The notes under the pieces: generated by a model
Database searches by the model: none
Seen by the model: the letters and a program-made list of their open reading frames with translations, nothing else
Told to the model about the DNA's origin: nothing
In this document: one piece after another, positions 1 through 8,169 of the stretch
Numbering within the stretch: position 1 is the stretch's first letter
How the letters are laid out: every line of letters starts with the position of its first letter
NCBI GenBank assembly: GCA_036488085.1
Contig: DASXHZ010000012.1
Location: 1-64,000 of the forward strand
Direction: 5' to 3'
DNA length: 64,000 nt
Source: DASXHZ01 sp036488085
GTDB taxonomy: Bacteria; Acidobacteriota; Thermoanaerobaculia; Gp7-AA8
Program-made: the position numbers and the translations under genes

Positions 1-2
1 CG

Positions 3-287
3 CCCCGCCCCGAACCGCCCCGCGTGACCTCGAACAAGCCCGATCCGTATGTAAGGGTGACGACGGCGTCGAACGGCGAGGAGGTACGGAAGCTGTACGA
101 GCAGATCGAGCGGGAACACTTCAAGCTCGGGAAGCTCCCGCCGGTGACGATCGATCAGTTGACGCAGATGGTGCAGAAGCAGAGCGAGATCGTGCGGTCG
201 AAGTACCAAGTGAATACCGTAGCCTTCCGCATCGAGACGATCGACGGGAAGGTGAAGTTGAAGGCGAAGCCACTTCAAGAGCCGTGA
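3..287 (+). CDS. C-terminal part of a protein with an MXAN_5187-like C-terminal domain (5' partial)
   Basis: The reading frame is open to the left edge, so this is probably the end of a longer protein. It opens with a Pro/Arg-rich stretch that looks like a linker. A GTG at 24 is a possible but unconvincing start. The last ~75 residues are a charged helical region (LYEQIEREHFKLGKLPP) followed by a short beta-type tail (VAFRIETIDGKVKLKAKP). This resembles, from memory, the small C-terminal domain named after Myxococcus MXAN_5187, whose function is unknown. The next gene follows after a palindromic spacer. Family assignment is moderate; function is unassigned. Confidence 0.55.
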   Translation, partial: PRPEPPRVTSNKPDPYVRVTTASNGEEVRKLYEQIEREHFKLGKLPPVTIDQLTQMVQKQSEIVRSKYQVNTVAFRIETIDGKVKLKAKPLQEP

Positions 288-288
288 T

Positions 289-350
289 CCGTTACCCGTT
301 ATCCGTTATCCGTCATGAGATCCCGGATAACGGATAACGGATAACGACTA
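289..350. repeat. Inverted-repeat element type A (ATCCGTTATCCG family)
   Basis: Tandem ATCCGTT units on the left (298-312) are mirrored by CGGATAACGGATAAC on the right (324-338), a perfect 15-bp arm pair around an 11-nt loop. It fills the whole spacer between two genes. A second, longer copy lies at 33673-33768. No T-tract follows, so an ordinary intrinsic terminator is not evident. Confidence 0.85.
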
Positions 351-361
351 AAGGAATGAAC

Positions 362-1105
362 ATGAAACGAATCCCCCTCATCGCGATCGCGGCGTTGCTC
401 GCCGCCGGATGTTCGCTGACGAAGGTGCACTCGCACCCGAGGAGCTCGAACCCGTACGCGAACCCGTTCTACGCGAGGTTTCTGCATCCGGGCGTGCCGC
501 TCGATATGTCGATCCAGCGCGACATCGACATCCTCCGCACGAACCCGAACTCCGCGGTCACGCACAACGACCTCGGGCAGCTCCTGATCCAGAAGGGCTT
601 CCCGAAGGACGCGGAAACGGAGTTCGAGCGCGCCGTCGACGCCGACCGCCGTTTCCCCTCCGCCTGGTACAACCTCGGGCTCGCCCGAGCGTCGCGCGGC
701 GACACGATCGGCGCACGCTTCGCGTTCAACCGGACGCTCTATTACAGGCCGGGGGACTCGTGGGCGCACTTCCAGTCCGGCCTGCTCGCCGAGCAGCGCG
801 GCGACATCGAAGCCGCCATCGATCACTACGCCAAGGCGATCCTCAGGAATCACTCGCTGCTCGACGTGAAGGTGAACCCCCGCGTCCTCGACAGCAAGAT
901 CATTGACCTCGCGCTCATCCGCGCGTATCCGAACGAGCACGCGCGCGACACGATGCTCTTCCAGGGAACGCCCCCGGGCTACGGCGAGCGCAATAGCGCC
1001 GCCGAGCCGCAGGCCGTCTCACCGCAGCCGTCCGCCGAGAAGATCATCACTCCCGCGCCGCCGCTGACCGATCCGTCGAGACAGACGCCGCCGAAGAAGC
1101 CGTGA
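362..1105 (+). CDS. TPR-repeat lipoprotein
   Basis: A 247-residue envelope lipoprotein. A short basic N-terminus and hydrophobic stretch end in LLAAGC, a plausible lipobox, so the mature protein would be lipid-anchored at Cys. Residues ~55-160 carry about three tetratricopeptide repeats (NPNSAVTHNDLGQLLIQKG, AWYNLGLARASRGD, HFQSGLLAEQRGD), which normally mediate protein-protein contacts. The C-terminus is Pro-rich and probably unstructured. ATG 362 is preferred over ATG 356 because AAAGGA at 350-355 sits 6 nt before it. It lies between a type A and a type B palindromic element, so it may be transcribed alone. Partner unknown. Confidence 0.8.
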   Translation: MKRIPLIAIAALLAAGCSLTKVHSHPRSSNPYANPFYARFLHPGVPLDMSIQRDIDILRTNPNSAVTHNDLGQLLIQKGFPKDAETEFERAVDADRRFPSAWYNLGLARASRGDTIGARFAFNRTLYYRPGDSWAHFQSGLLAEQRGDIEAAIDHYAKAILRNHSLLDVKVNPRVLDSKIIDLALIRAYPNEHARDTMLFQGTPPGYGERNSAAEPQAVSPQPSAEKIITPAPPLTDPSRQTPPKKP

Positions 1106-1210
1106 TCGGGTTACGGGGTTGCGGGGTTACGAAGTTGCCGTGATCGGGTTACGGGGTTGCGGGGTTGCGGGGTTACGAAGTCCTCGCGACCTCGTAACCT
1201 CGTAACCCGT
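1105..1210. repeat. Inverted-repeat element type B (GGGTTACGGGGTTGCGG family)
   Basis: Two tandem copies of GGGTTACGGGGTTGCGG plus a partial third are answered by the complementary CCTCGTAACCTCGTAACCCG at 1191-1210. It fills the spacer before lysS. Related copies are at 10430-10500 (between convergent genes) and 25884-25950 (inside a glycosyltransferase gene). Confidence 0.85.
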
Positions 1211-1212
1211 CT

Positions 1213-1218
1213 TACAAT
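1213..1218 (+). promoter_or_regulatory. Putative -10 box of lysS (leaderless start)
   Basis: TACAAT lies 9 nt before the TTG start at 1228. There is no Shine-Dalgarno and no recognisable -35. An RNA start 6-7 nt downstream of a -10 would fall almost on the start codon, suggesting a leaderless mRNA. Confidence 0.5.
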
Positions 1219-1227
1219 GCGCCCGCT

Positions 1228-2775
1228 TTGAGCGCTACTAATCCCCCCGCGACCGAACCCTCCGAGATTCCCGAATCCGAACTGATCCGCGTGCGGCGCG
1301 AGAAGCTCGCGCGGATCGTGGCGCTCGGGTATTCGGCGTATCCGACCAAGGCGCACGTCGACACGACGATCGCCCAGATCGTCGCGGAGTGCGGCGGGAA
1401 ATCGGCGGAGGAACTGGAGTCGGAGAAGCCGCACGTCCGGATCGCGGGACGCATCCTGACGGTCCGCGAGTTCGGGAAGACGGCGTTCCTGGTCCTCTCC
1501 GAAAAGACGGCGCGCATCCAGGTCTACTGCCGCAAAGACACGCTCTCGGAACGCGAGTGGGAGCTGTACAAGAACCTCGACGCCGGCGACTGGATCTCGG
1601 CGGAAGGCACGGTCTTCCGCACGAAGACGAACGAGCTGTCGGTCAAGGCGGAGAAGATAGACTTCCTCGTGAAGGCCCTTCGCCCGCTGCCGAGCAAGTG
1701 GCACGGCCTCACCGACGTCGAGCAGCGCTATCGCCAGCGCTACGTCGACCTGATCGTCAACGACGACGTGAAGGCGACGTTTGAGACGCGCGCAAAGATC
1801 GTCCGCTACATCCGCAACTACTTCGACTCGCGCGGCTACATCGAGGTCGAGACGCCGATGATGCAGCCGATCGCCAGCGGCGCGGCGGCACGGCCGTTCG
1901 TCACGCACCACAACGCGCTCGACATCGACCTCTTCATGCGCATCGCGCCGGAGCTGTACCTCAAGCGCCTCATCGTCGGCGGGCTGTCGCGCGTGTACGA
2001 GATCAATCGCAACTTCCGGAACGAGGGGATCTCGACGCAGCACAACCCCGAGTTCACGATGCTCGAGTTTTACGAGGCGTACGCGGACTACCGCGATCTG
2101 ATCGATCTGTCCGAGGAGCTGCTCTCCGGCTTGGCGCAGGCGGTCCGCGGCACCGACACCGTGCAGTTCCGCGGCAACGAGATCAGCTTCGCGAAGCCGT
2201 TCCGCCGCTTCACGATGAAGGAAGCGATCGCGCACTTCTCGAAGGGGACCGTCGACGCCAACGATCGAAGCCAGCTAGTTGAAAGAGTTGTCGCTCATCG
2301 TGTAGAGGGCCGACTCGCTGGAAAACATGAAGAAGCCCGAAAGGACCTCCAGTCGTTGAACGACGGAAAACTCCTCGCTGAGGCGTTCGAAGCGGTCGCC
2401 GAGGCGGAGCTGATCCAGCCCACATTCATCACCGACTTCCCCACCGAGATTTCGCCGCTGTCCAAACAGAGCCCGGCGAATCCCGACATTGTCGAGCGCT
2501 TCGAGCTGTACATCGGCGGCATGGAGGTCGCGAACGCATTCTCCGAGCTCAATGACGCCGACGAACAGGACCGCCGTTTCCGGCAGCAACTCGGCGAGCG
2601 CGAACGCGGCGACGACGAGGCGATGCAGATGGACGAGGACTACGTGAACGCCCTCGAATACGGCATGCCGCCAACCGCCGGCGAAGGGATCGGCATCGAC
2701 CGCCTCACCATGATCCTCACGGATTCCGCTTCGATCCGGGACGTGATCTTGTTTCCGTTGATGAGGCCACGATGA
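1228..2775 (+). CDS. lysS: Lysine--tRNA ligase, class II
   Basis: Cytosolic enzyme that charges tRNA-Lys, 515 residues. An OB-fold anticodon-binding domain (~60-160, e.g. VRIAGRILTVREFGK) precedes a class II catalytic core. Motif 2 (FRNEGISTQHNPEFTMLE) and motif 3 (GEGIGIDRLTMILT) are intact, and the C-terminus ends RDVILFPLMRPR as in the family. Start is TTG 1228; an ATG at 1217 runs straight into a stop. A less GC-rich patch at about 2263-2357 (residues ~346-377) uses codons unlike the rest (CTA, GTT, AGA, GTA) and makes this segment slightly long. The gene appears leaderless. Confidence 0.95.
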   Translation: MSATNPPATEPSEIPESELIRVRREKLARIVALGYSAYPTKAHVDTTIAQIVAECGGKSAEELESEKPHVRIAGRILTVREFGKTAFLVLSEKTARIQVYCRKDTLSEREWELYKNLDAGDWISAEGTVFRTKTNELSVKAEKIDFLVKALRPLPSKWHGLTDVEQRYRQRYVDLIVNDDVKATFETRAKIVRYIRNYFDSRGYIEVETPMMQPIASGAAARPFVTHHNALDIDLFMRIAPELYLKRLIVGGLSRVYEINRNFRNEGISTQHNPEFTMLEFYEAYADYRDLIDLSEELLSGLAQAVRGTDTVQFRGNEISFAKPFRRFTMKEAIAHFSKGTVDANDRSQLVERVVAHRVEGRLAGKHEEARKDLQSLNDGKLLAEAFEAVAEAELIQPTFITDFPTEISPLSKQSPANPDIVERFELYIGGMEVANAFSELNDADEQDRRFRQQLGERERGDDEAMQMDEDYVNALEYGMPPTAGEGIGIDRLTMILTDSASIRDVILFPLMRPR

Positions 2776-2926
2776 AGAGCTCAGAGCGCAGTGCGCAGTG
2801 CGCAGAGCGCAGAGCGCAGAGCGCAGAGCGCAGAGGTTGCCGATCTTCTGCTGCGCTCTGCGCTCTGCCCACTGCGCTCTGCACTCTGCCCACTGCGCTC
2901 TGCACTCTGCCCACTGCGCTCTGAAT
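2776..2926. repeat. Inverted-repeat element type C (CAGAGCGCAG family)
   Basis: The left half is tandem CAGAGCGCAG/CAGTGCGCAG units; the right half is the complementary CTGCGCTCTG/CCCACTGCGCTCTG units; a short loop lies near 2838-2850. It occupies the entire lysS-permease spacer and would fold into a very long hairpin. A related complete copy is at 39210-39290 and a half-copy sits inside truA. Confidence 0.85.
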
Positions 2927-2927
2927 C

Positions 2928-4085
2928 ATGATCGAAGGGCGCATCGCTCGCCGCTATCTCTGGGCCGCACGGAAGCAGCGGCACACGGCGTTTCTCTCGG
3001 TCATCTCGATGCTCGGCCTCGCCATCGGGGTCGCGGCGCTGCTGATCTCGATCGCGCTCCTCACCGGGCTGCAGGAGCAGATCAAGTCGCGGCTGATCGC
3101 GTCGAGTCCGACCATCCTCATCGAGCCGGCGGGGAAGAACGCGATCGACGACGCCCCGGCGATCATCGACGCCGCCAAACGGATGGGGATGCGCGACATC
3201 GAGCCGGTCGTGAGCGGCATCGCCTGGGGAGCGAACGAAGGCGAGAAGCGCGGACGACCGATGCGAATCCGCTCGATCGCGACGCGCCACGGGCCGCTCG
3301 CCGAAGACACGATTCTCACCACCCGCATGTTTGCGGCGTCGATCGGAGTCGACACCGGCGACGTCGTCACCGTCGTCGCGCCGCGCACGCGCCTCACCCC
3401 ATTCGGCCCCGTCCCGGTCTGGAAGAAGTTCCGGATCGCGCGGCTCGTCATCGAGGCGAGCGACGAACGCGCCGCCGACGCGTACCTCGAGATGAATGAG
3501 GCCGAGGGACTGTTCGCGACGAATGGGAAACCGACGTCGATCGAGATGTACGGCAACACCGACCGCGAGGAAGAGGTGCAGTCGCAGCTCGCGCGCACCT
3601 TCCCCGCCGTGCAGGTGAAGACGTGGAAGGAGATCAACCGGCCGCTCTTCCTGGCGTTGCGGCTCGAGAAGATCGTGATGTTCGCGACGATCTCGCTGAT
3701 CATCTTCGTCGCAGCGCTGAACCTGATCTCGTCGCTGGCGATGCTGATCATGGAGAAGCGGCCGCAGGTCGGCGTGCTCCGCACCCTCGGCGCGACCGAG
3801 AAGAACATCCTGCGCGTCTTCCTCCAGGTCGGCCTCCTCATCGGCCTCACCGGAACGATCCTCGGCAACGCCTTCGGCCTCGGACTGGCGTGGGCCGCGA
3901 ACCGGTATCACCTCATCCCGCTCCCGCGCGACATCTACTTCATCAGTTACCTTCCGTTCCGTCTCGACGTCGCAGATGTCGTGAGCGTCAATCTCATCGC
4001 GGTCTTTCTGTCGGTCGTCGCGACGTGGTACCCGGCCCGGATCGCGTCGCGCCTCGACCCGATCACCGCCATCCGGGAGGAGTGA
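2928..4085 (+). CDS. LolC/LolE-type ABC transporter permease (FtsX-like)
   Basis: Inner-membrane permease of 385 residues with the MacB/LolC layout: one N-terminal membrane helix (~24-48, FLSVISMLGLAIGVAALL), a large periplasmic domain (~50-245), then three helices (~248-275, ~295-320, ~345-370). Family members work with an ATPase to release lipoproteins from the inner membrane (LolCDE). The lysS-lolC order is common, but no LolD-type ATPase follows; a lipoprotein gene does, sharing one base (TGATG). No clear Shine-Dalgarno precedes ATG 2928. Assignment to Lol rather than another FtsX-like system is inference. Confidence 0.75.
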   Translation: MIEGRIARRYLWAARKQRHTAFLSVISMLGLAIGVAALLISIALLTGLQEQIKSRLIASSPTILIEPAGKNAIDDAPAIIDAAKRMGMRDIEPVVSGIAWGANEGEKRGRPMRIRSIATRHGPLAEDTILTTRMFAASIGVDTGDVVTVVAPRTRLTPFGPVPVWKKFRIARLVIEASDERAADAYLEMNEAEGLFATNGKPTSIEMYGNTDREEEVQSQLARTFPAVQVKTWKEINRPLFLALRLEKIVMFATISLIIFVAALNLISSLAMLIMEKRPQVGVLRTLGATEKNILRVFLQVGLLIGLTGTILGNAFGLGLAWAANRYHLIPLPRDIYFISYLPFRLDVADVVSVNLIAVFLSVVATWYPARIASRLDPITAIREE

Positions 4086-5101
4086 TGAAACGAGTTGCCA
4101 TAGCCGCGTGCACGCTCCTGTTCGCGGCGTGCGGCGTCAAGCCGGCCGTCGAGAACAAACTGGCGCTCGCCTTCTACGACGACCCGTCGCGCGTTCACGT
4201 CAACACCTCGATCCGCATCAGCGACCCGGAGAACCGCGTCATCGCCGAACGGGTCGACAACCTCCGCGAGGCGATCGCGGGCAACCGCGACGAGTGGGCG
4301 ATGCGCTTCGCGGGACTCGACATCGACAACGAGAGGATCATCGTCGACCGCGTCAACGGAAAGGTCACCGGCGTCGAGCGCCAGACGACGATCGATCGCA
4401 ACGAGCTGCCGAAGTTCTTCAACGACATGTCGGTGACGGTGTCGCTGCTCCCGAACAACGGCTACACCGAGCTGACGATCATCCCCGGCGCTTCGTCGCG
4501 CGCCACCCGGCAACAGCGCGAGCACGTCCTGGCGACGCTGCACGACTGGTCGACCGAGGCGGCAGCATACGTCGACGCGCTCTCGCATCTGTACGAGTAC
4601 CTCGACGCGCACCCCGAGCGCGCGCAGCCGGCCTTCACGATCCTCCTCGGCGACCGCGATCAGAAGTCAGTCATCGACGAAGAGCAGGCGCTGATCGAAA
4701 AGGTCTGGCAGACCTCCGACCGCATCTCGGAGCGCTTGCAGCCAAAGGAAACGGATCCCTACGTCGTCGACGAGGAGTTCGACCTCGTCTTCAACCCCTT
4801 CCCCGGCGAGATCGTCGTCACGACCCCGAAGACCGCCTCCGGCGTCGAAAACTTCGACAAGCGCGACGCGACCACATTCATCATCCCCCGCCGCGGCCTC
4901 CTCGACGCCATCTCATCCCTCGAAGGCAAGTGGGTCTCCCCCGACCCCCTCATCATGTCGATCCGCGGCGAGCCGAAGCCCGACGAGCTCGCAAAAATGA
5001 AGCGCCACTGGTCGACGCTGGTGACCGCGAGCGAGATAGAGGCGGCGATCAGCGAGCGGCTGAAGCCGGCGAGCGTGTACAAGGTGCGGTGGGTGGAGTA
5101 G
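4085..5101 (+). CDS. Hypothetical lipoprotein translationally coupled to the LolC-like permease
   Basis: 338 residues beginning MKRVAIAACTLLFAACG, a signal peptide with a probable lipobox Cys at residue 17. The rest is soluble, mixed alpha/beta and charged, with no motif I recognise. It shares one base with the upstream stop (TGATG) and has GGGAGG just before it, so it is translationally coupled to the permease. The position could suggest a substrate or partner of that transporter, but this is only context. Function unknown. Confidence 0.7.
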   Translation: MKRVAIAACTLLFAACGVKPAVENKLALAFYDDPSRVHVNTSIRISDPENRVIAERVDNLREAIAGNRDEWAMRFAGLDIDNERIIVDRVNGKVTGVERQTTIDRNELPKFFNDMSVTVSLLPNNGYTELTIIPGASSRATRQQREHVLATLHDWSTEAAAYVDALSHLYEYLDAHPERAQPAFTILLGDRDQKSVIDEEQALIEKVWQTSDRISERLQPKETDPYVVDEEFDLVFNPFPGEIVVTTPKTASGVENFDKRDATTFIIPRRGLLDAISSLEGKWVSPDPLIMSIRGEPKPDELAKMKRHWSTLVTASEIEAAISERLKPASVYKVRWVE

Positions 5102-5599
5102 CTGGGAGTCAGGTTGTCCCACTTCTTTCGAACTCGAAATGAGCTCGTTCGAAATGACGTGCACTTCGTTCGAGGTGCAGGTGAGTGAGCAGCGGAGCGC
5201 GTTGGGGCCAGGCCTTCGATCTTCGCTACGACGTTCAGCAGCCCATGCGCGTAGAACGAAGGTCCATAATTTCCACAGAGTCTCTAAAGACCTTTTCGGA
5301 GCACGTTGGGGCCAGGCCTTCGATCTTCGCTACGATGTTCAGCAGCCCATGCGCGTAGAACGAAGGTCTGGCCCCATTTTGGCCCCATTTAGACATTTAT
5401 TTAGAAGTTAGTAGAAGTTAGAAGCATTTATAGGAGCACGGCCAGAGCACGTAGGGGCCAGACCTTCGATCTTCGCTTTTCCCCAGCCCGACTCCACTAC
5501 TCGTAGCGCGATCTTCCATTCCGAGGAGGTCGGAACTCCCGTTTCGCTCCTCTGCGGAGATTCCTCGGTGCCTCACCCGATCCGAGGGACCCTCGGTGC
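5102..5599. repeat. Gene-free stretch with left-hand REP-like copies
   Basis: About 500 bp with no convincing gene. 5104-5180 has TTCGAA-centred inverted repeats. REP-like copies follow at 5204-5264, 5308-5375 and 5454-5479. Each starts GGGGCCAG(A/G)CCTTCGATCTTCGC; the first two continue through ACG(A/C)(C/T)GTTCAG-like sequence and end GAACGAAGGTC, the inverse of the opening. The copy at 5451 is preceded by GTAG, the tetranucleotide that heads classical REP sequences. The segment is more AT-rich near 5385-5440. Confidence 0.7.
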
Positions 5600-6559
5600 A
5601 TGGCAAGAGCTCTTCGTACCGACTTTCCAGGCGCCGTCCATCACGTCACCTCTCGTGGCAACGAACGACGACCGATCTTCATCGACGATCGCGATCGTGA
5701 GATGTTCATTCAGCTCCTCGGTCAAGCGGTCGTCCGATTCGGTTGGAGCGTCACGGCGTACGTTCTCATGACCAATCACTTTCACCTGCTCGTTCAGACG
5801 CCAGAGCCCAACCTCTCCCGCGGAATGCACTGGCTGAACACCGCCTATGTCGTCTGGTTCAACCGCAGGCACGAGCGTTCGGGGCACCTTTACGGCGGCC
5901 GATTCAAGGCGTTTCTGATCGAGAAGGAGTCTTACTTCACAGCTGTGCTGCGTTACGTCGTTCTCAACCCCGTTCGGGCAAACATGGTTGCACGGCCGGA
6001 GGACTATCGCTGGTCCAGCTATCGCGCCACAGCCGGATTGGAAGCCGCACCCCAGTGGCTCGATACGGCCGCCGCGCTCGCGCCGTTTGCGCCTGACACG
6101 ACGCTCGCTGAGGTCTTCTACCGCGACTTCGTCGAGCAGAAGGTGACGAGCCCAGAGCGGTTGTGGGACAAAGTCGTCAATGGGATCTACCTCGGGACCG
6201 AGGCGTGGCGGCGGAAGATGCGCAAGGTCGTGGAGTCGAAGCCGCGATCGACGGATCACCCGGTCGCGCATCGCGCCGTCGGACGGCCGAAGATGAATCG
6301 CGTGATCGCAGCGCTGGCCAAGTCGACCGGCGAAGCGACGGAAGCGATCCGAACAGCGCGCGGCAGCGCTCTTCGCCGGCTGGCAGCATGGATCGGCTGG
6401 ACCGAAGGTCTGATCACGTTGAAGAGCATCGCCGCCGCTCTCCGGCTGCGAAGTGAGGGATACGTTTCAGGAATGATCCGTCGATGCGAACGGGAGTTTG
6501 CGTTCAATCAGGCGCTGCTCCAACACATGGACAGCGCTCTCGTATTGTTACGCGTCTGA
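5600..6559 (+). CDS. REP-associated tyrosine transposase (RAYT, Y1/HUH family)
   Basis: A 319-residue single-strand DNA transposase of the IS200-like Y1 superfamily. The N-terminal ~150 residues hold the family marks: FPGAVHHVTSRGNERRPIF, NHFHLLVQTP with the metal-binding H-x-H (60, 62), GHLYGGRFKAFLIE, and YVVLNPVRA with the likely catalytic Tyr (~119). The C-terminal ~90 residues (~235-300) resemble a DnaA-type helix-turn-helix. RAYTs are single-copy, chromosomal, lack their own ends and act on dispersed REP palindromes. Here related repeats lie on both sides (5204-5479 and 6784-7021), which supports the call strongly. No clear Shine-Dalgarno before ATG 5600. Confidence 0.88.
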   Translation: MARALRTDFPGAVHHVTSRGNERRPIFIDDRDREMFIQLLGQAVVRFGWSVTAYVLMTNHFHLLVQTPEPNLSRGMHWLNTAYVVWFNRRHERSGHLYGGRFKAFLIEKESYFTAVLRYVVLNPVRANMVARPEDYRWSSYRATAGLEAAPQWLDTAAALAPFAPDTTLAEVFYRDFVEQKVTSPERLWDKVVNGIYLGTEAWRRKMRKVVESKPRSTDHPVAHRAVGRPKMNRVIAALAKSTGEATEAIRTARGSALRRLAAWIGWTEGLITLKSIAAALRLRSEGYVSGMIRRCEREFAFNQALLQHMDSALVLLRV

Positions 6560-7060
6560 CGGTCAGAAGCGGCTTTCCATCGCATTCTTCGGGTGCCAAT
6601 CCATCCACCAGGAGATTGACCGCCCCATCTCCACGGCGACGGCTGACAAATTGACAACCGAGCCGGCGATCGGGTCGCTTCACGAGATTTTCTACGTCCG
6701 AGCCCAGCCTCTTTGTGTTGGTGCCGGCAACGGCCTGCAAAAATCGCTTCCCCCCCCGCTTTCGCTAAGACGTTCAGTCCCCCCTGCGCAAAACTCGTCT
6801 CATGCGCCGGACCATGACCGAAGAACGAAGGTCTGGCCCCATTCGTCCACGTCCACACTTCTGCGCAAAAGTCGTCTCATGCGCCGGACTATGACCGAAG
6901 AACGAAGGTCTGGCCCCCCGCTTTCGCTGGCCCCCCGCTTTCGCTGAGATGTTCAGCCCCGCCCCTGCGCAAAATTCGTCTCATGCGCCGGACTATGACC
7001 GAAGAACGAAGGTCTGGCCCCATTCGTCGTTGTGCGCCCATTGATTGCGCGCCGCTTTTG
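6560..7060. repeat. Right-hand REP-like copies of the RAYT
   Basis: Gene-free. Three direct 57-bp copies at 6784-6840, 6861-6917 and 6965-7021 share CTGCGCAAAA(N)TCGTCTC, then CATGCGCCGGAC and end GAACGAAGGTCTGGCCCC. This end matches the left-hand copies. Short CCCGCTTTCGCT modules (6757-6768, 6917-6928, 6933-6944) precede GTTCAG blocks, echoing the CTTCGCTACGACGTTCAG of the left copies. 6560-6750 has no feature I can support. Confidence 0.75.
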
Positions 7061-7224
7061 GTGAGCATGTCGCCCCTAGAAGCCGGGCGTCGCCCGTTCG
7101 GCGTGGCTCCTCGCGGGGATTCGCGTGCCCCTCGCTGCGGCGAGGCGGCCGCTTGTCGGTAAGAGGCGGCCCCTCGCGGGGACCGGGAGGCCGCTCGCGG
7201 GGGCCGGTGGGCCGCGAGGCGGTG

Positions 7225-7590
7225 ACGACGTCGCCACTCGCGGGGGCCGCGTCGCCACTCGCGGGGACCGCGTCGCCACTCGCGGGGACCGCGTCGCCAC
7301 TCGCGGGGGCCGCGTCGCCGCTCGCGGGGGCCGCGTCGCCACTCGCGGGGGCCGCGTCGCCACTCGCGGGGGCCGCGTCGCCATTCGCGGGGGCCGCGTC
7401 GCCACTCGCGGGGGCCGCGTCGCCGCTCGCGGGGGCCGCGTCGCCGCTCGCGGGGGCCGCGTCGCCATCCGCGGGGGCCGCGTCGCCACCGGCGGGGGCT
7501 ACGTCGCCACCGGCGGGGGCCGTGTCGCCACCGGCGGGGGCCGTGTCGCCACCGGCGGGGGCTACGTCGCCGTTCGCGGGGGGCGCGAGG
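7225..7590. repeat. 21-bp minisatellite, about 17 copies
   Basis: The unit TCGCCACTCGCGGGGGCCGCG repeats at exactly 21 bp from 7231 to about 7587. A derived CACCGGCGGGGG variant occupies the last third. Because 21 is a multiple of 3, all six frames stay open, so open frames here are not evidence of coding: they would give Ala/Ser/Pro/Gly heptapeptides. No Shine-Dalgarno or family match supports a gene. Related non-tandem sequence flanks it at 7120-7225. Confidence 0.85.
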
Positions 7591-7611
7591 GCCTGTTCCG
7601 AGAGCGCGCTG

Positions 7612-7722
7612 TCATCCTGAGACGCCGGAGGGAAGCGAAGGACGGCGAAGGACCCGTATCGCACGAAGGCAAGGGGCCCTGCTGCGCTTCGCGGCTGCGC
7701 CGCTCCGCCAGCTCAGGATGGG
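7612..7722. repeat. Inverted-repeat element with CATCCTGAG ends
   Basis: CATCCTGAG at 7613-7621 and CTCAGGATG at 7712-7720 bracket ~90 bp containing GGAAGCGAAGGACGGCGAAGG and a GC-rich hairpin (CGCGGCTGCGCC). It lies just beyond the rimI stop. The TCATCCTGAG...CTCAGGATG type of ending is a commonly seen dispersed bacterial repeat. No coding function is evident. Confidence 0.6.
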
Positions 7723-7728
7723 GAGGGG

Positions 7729-8169
7729 TTACAGGTTCTTCATCATCACGACCGCTGCTTCCCCGTCGGGGTAGTAGCGGGGGCGGGTGTAGGAGGGGGC
7801 GAAGTCGAGGGTGCGGTAGAACTCCTGGGCGCCGGAGTTCGACTTGCGCACTTCGAGCGAGATGGACTGGATGCGGTTGGCGCGGGCGAAGCGGATGCAC
7901 TTGTCCATCAGGTCGGCGGCGATTCCCTGCCGGCGCTCGCGCTCGTCGACGGCGATCTTGTTGACGTGCATCTCGTCGAAGAACCACATCGAGAAGAGGT
8001 AGCCGACGAGGACGCCGCCTCGGCGGACGACGAGGTTGAAACGTCCGCTCGCGCGCAGCTCGCTCTCGAAGAACTCGCGGCGCCAGGGGGCGGGGAAGGC
8101 GCGCGTTTCGAGCGCGTGGACCTCGTCGATGTCCGCGGGGGTAGCAATGCGGGTCTCGATGTCATCCAT
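7729..8169 (-). CDS. rimI: Ribosomal protein bS18 alanine N-acetyltransferase RimI
   Basis: A 146-residue GNAT acetyltransferase. It uses acetyl-CoA to acetylate the N-terminal Ala of ribosomal protein S18. Seen: the GNAT core with VNKIAVDERERRQGIAADLMD (acetyl-CoA loop R-x-x-G-I-A) and the C-terminal SLEVRKSNSGAQEFYRTLDF motif characteristic of RimI. It overlaps the tsaB stop by 8 bases. The tsaB-rimI pairing is very common, which supports both calls. Confidence 0.88.
   Translation of the reverse strand: MDDIETRIATPADIDEVHALETRAFPAPWRREFFESELRASGRFNLVVRRGGVLVGYLFSMWFFDEMHVNKIAVDERERRQGIAADLMDKCIRFARANRIQSISLEVRKSNSGAQEFYRTLDFAPSYTRPRYYPDGEAAVVMMKNL

Noticed and set aside
1217..1230. ATG at 1217 as lysS start
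   Set aside because: It meets a stop codon four codons later; TTG 1228 is the usable start.
2798..3499. Plus-strand frame starting in the CAGAGCGCAG element
   Set aside because: It is a shifted shadow of the permease gene and begins with repeat-encoded residues.
5139..5411. Small plus-strand frame upstream of the transposase
   Set aside because: It is composed of REP-like repeats and has no recognisable domain.
7045..7620. Long Ala/Ser/Pro-rich reading frames on both strands (also 6993-7664 minus)
   Set aside because: They exist because a 21-bp repeat has no stop in any frame. No Shine-Dalgarno, signal peptide or family match supports either.
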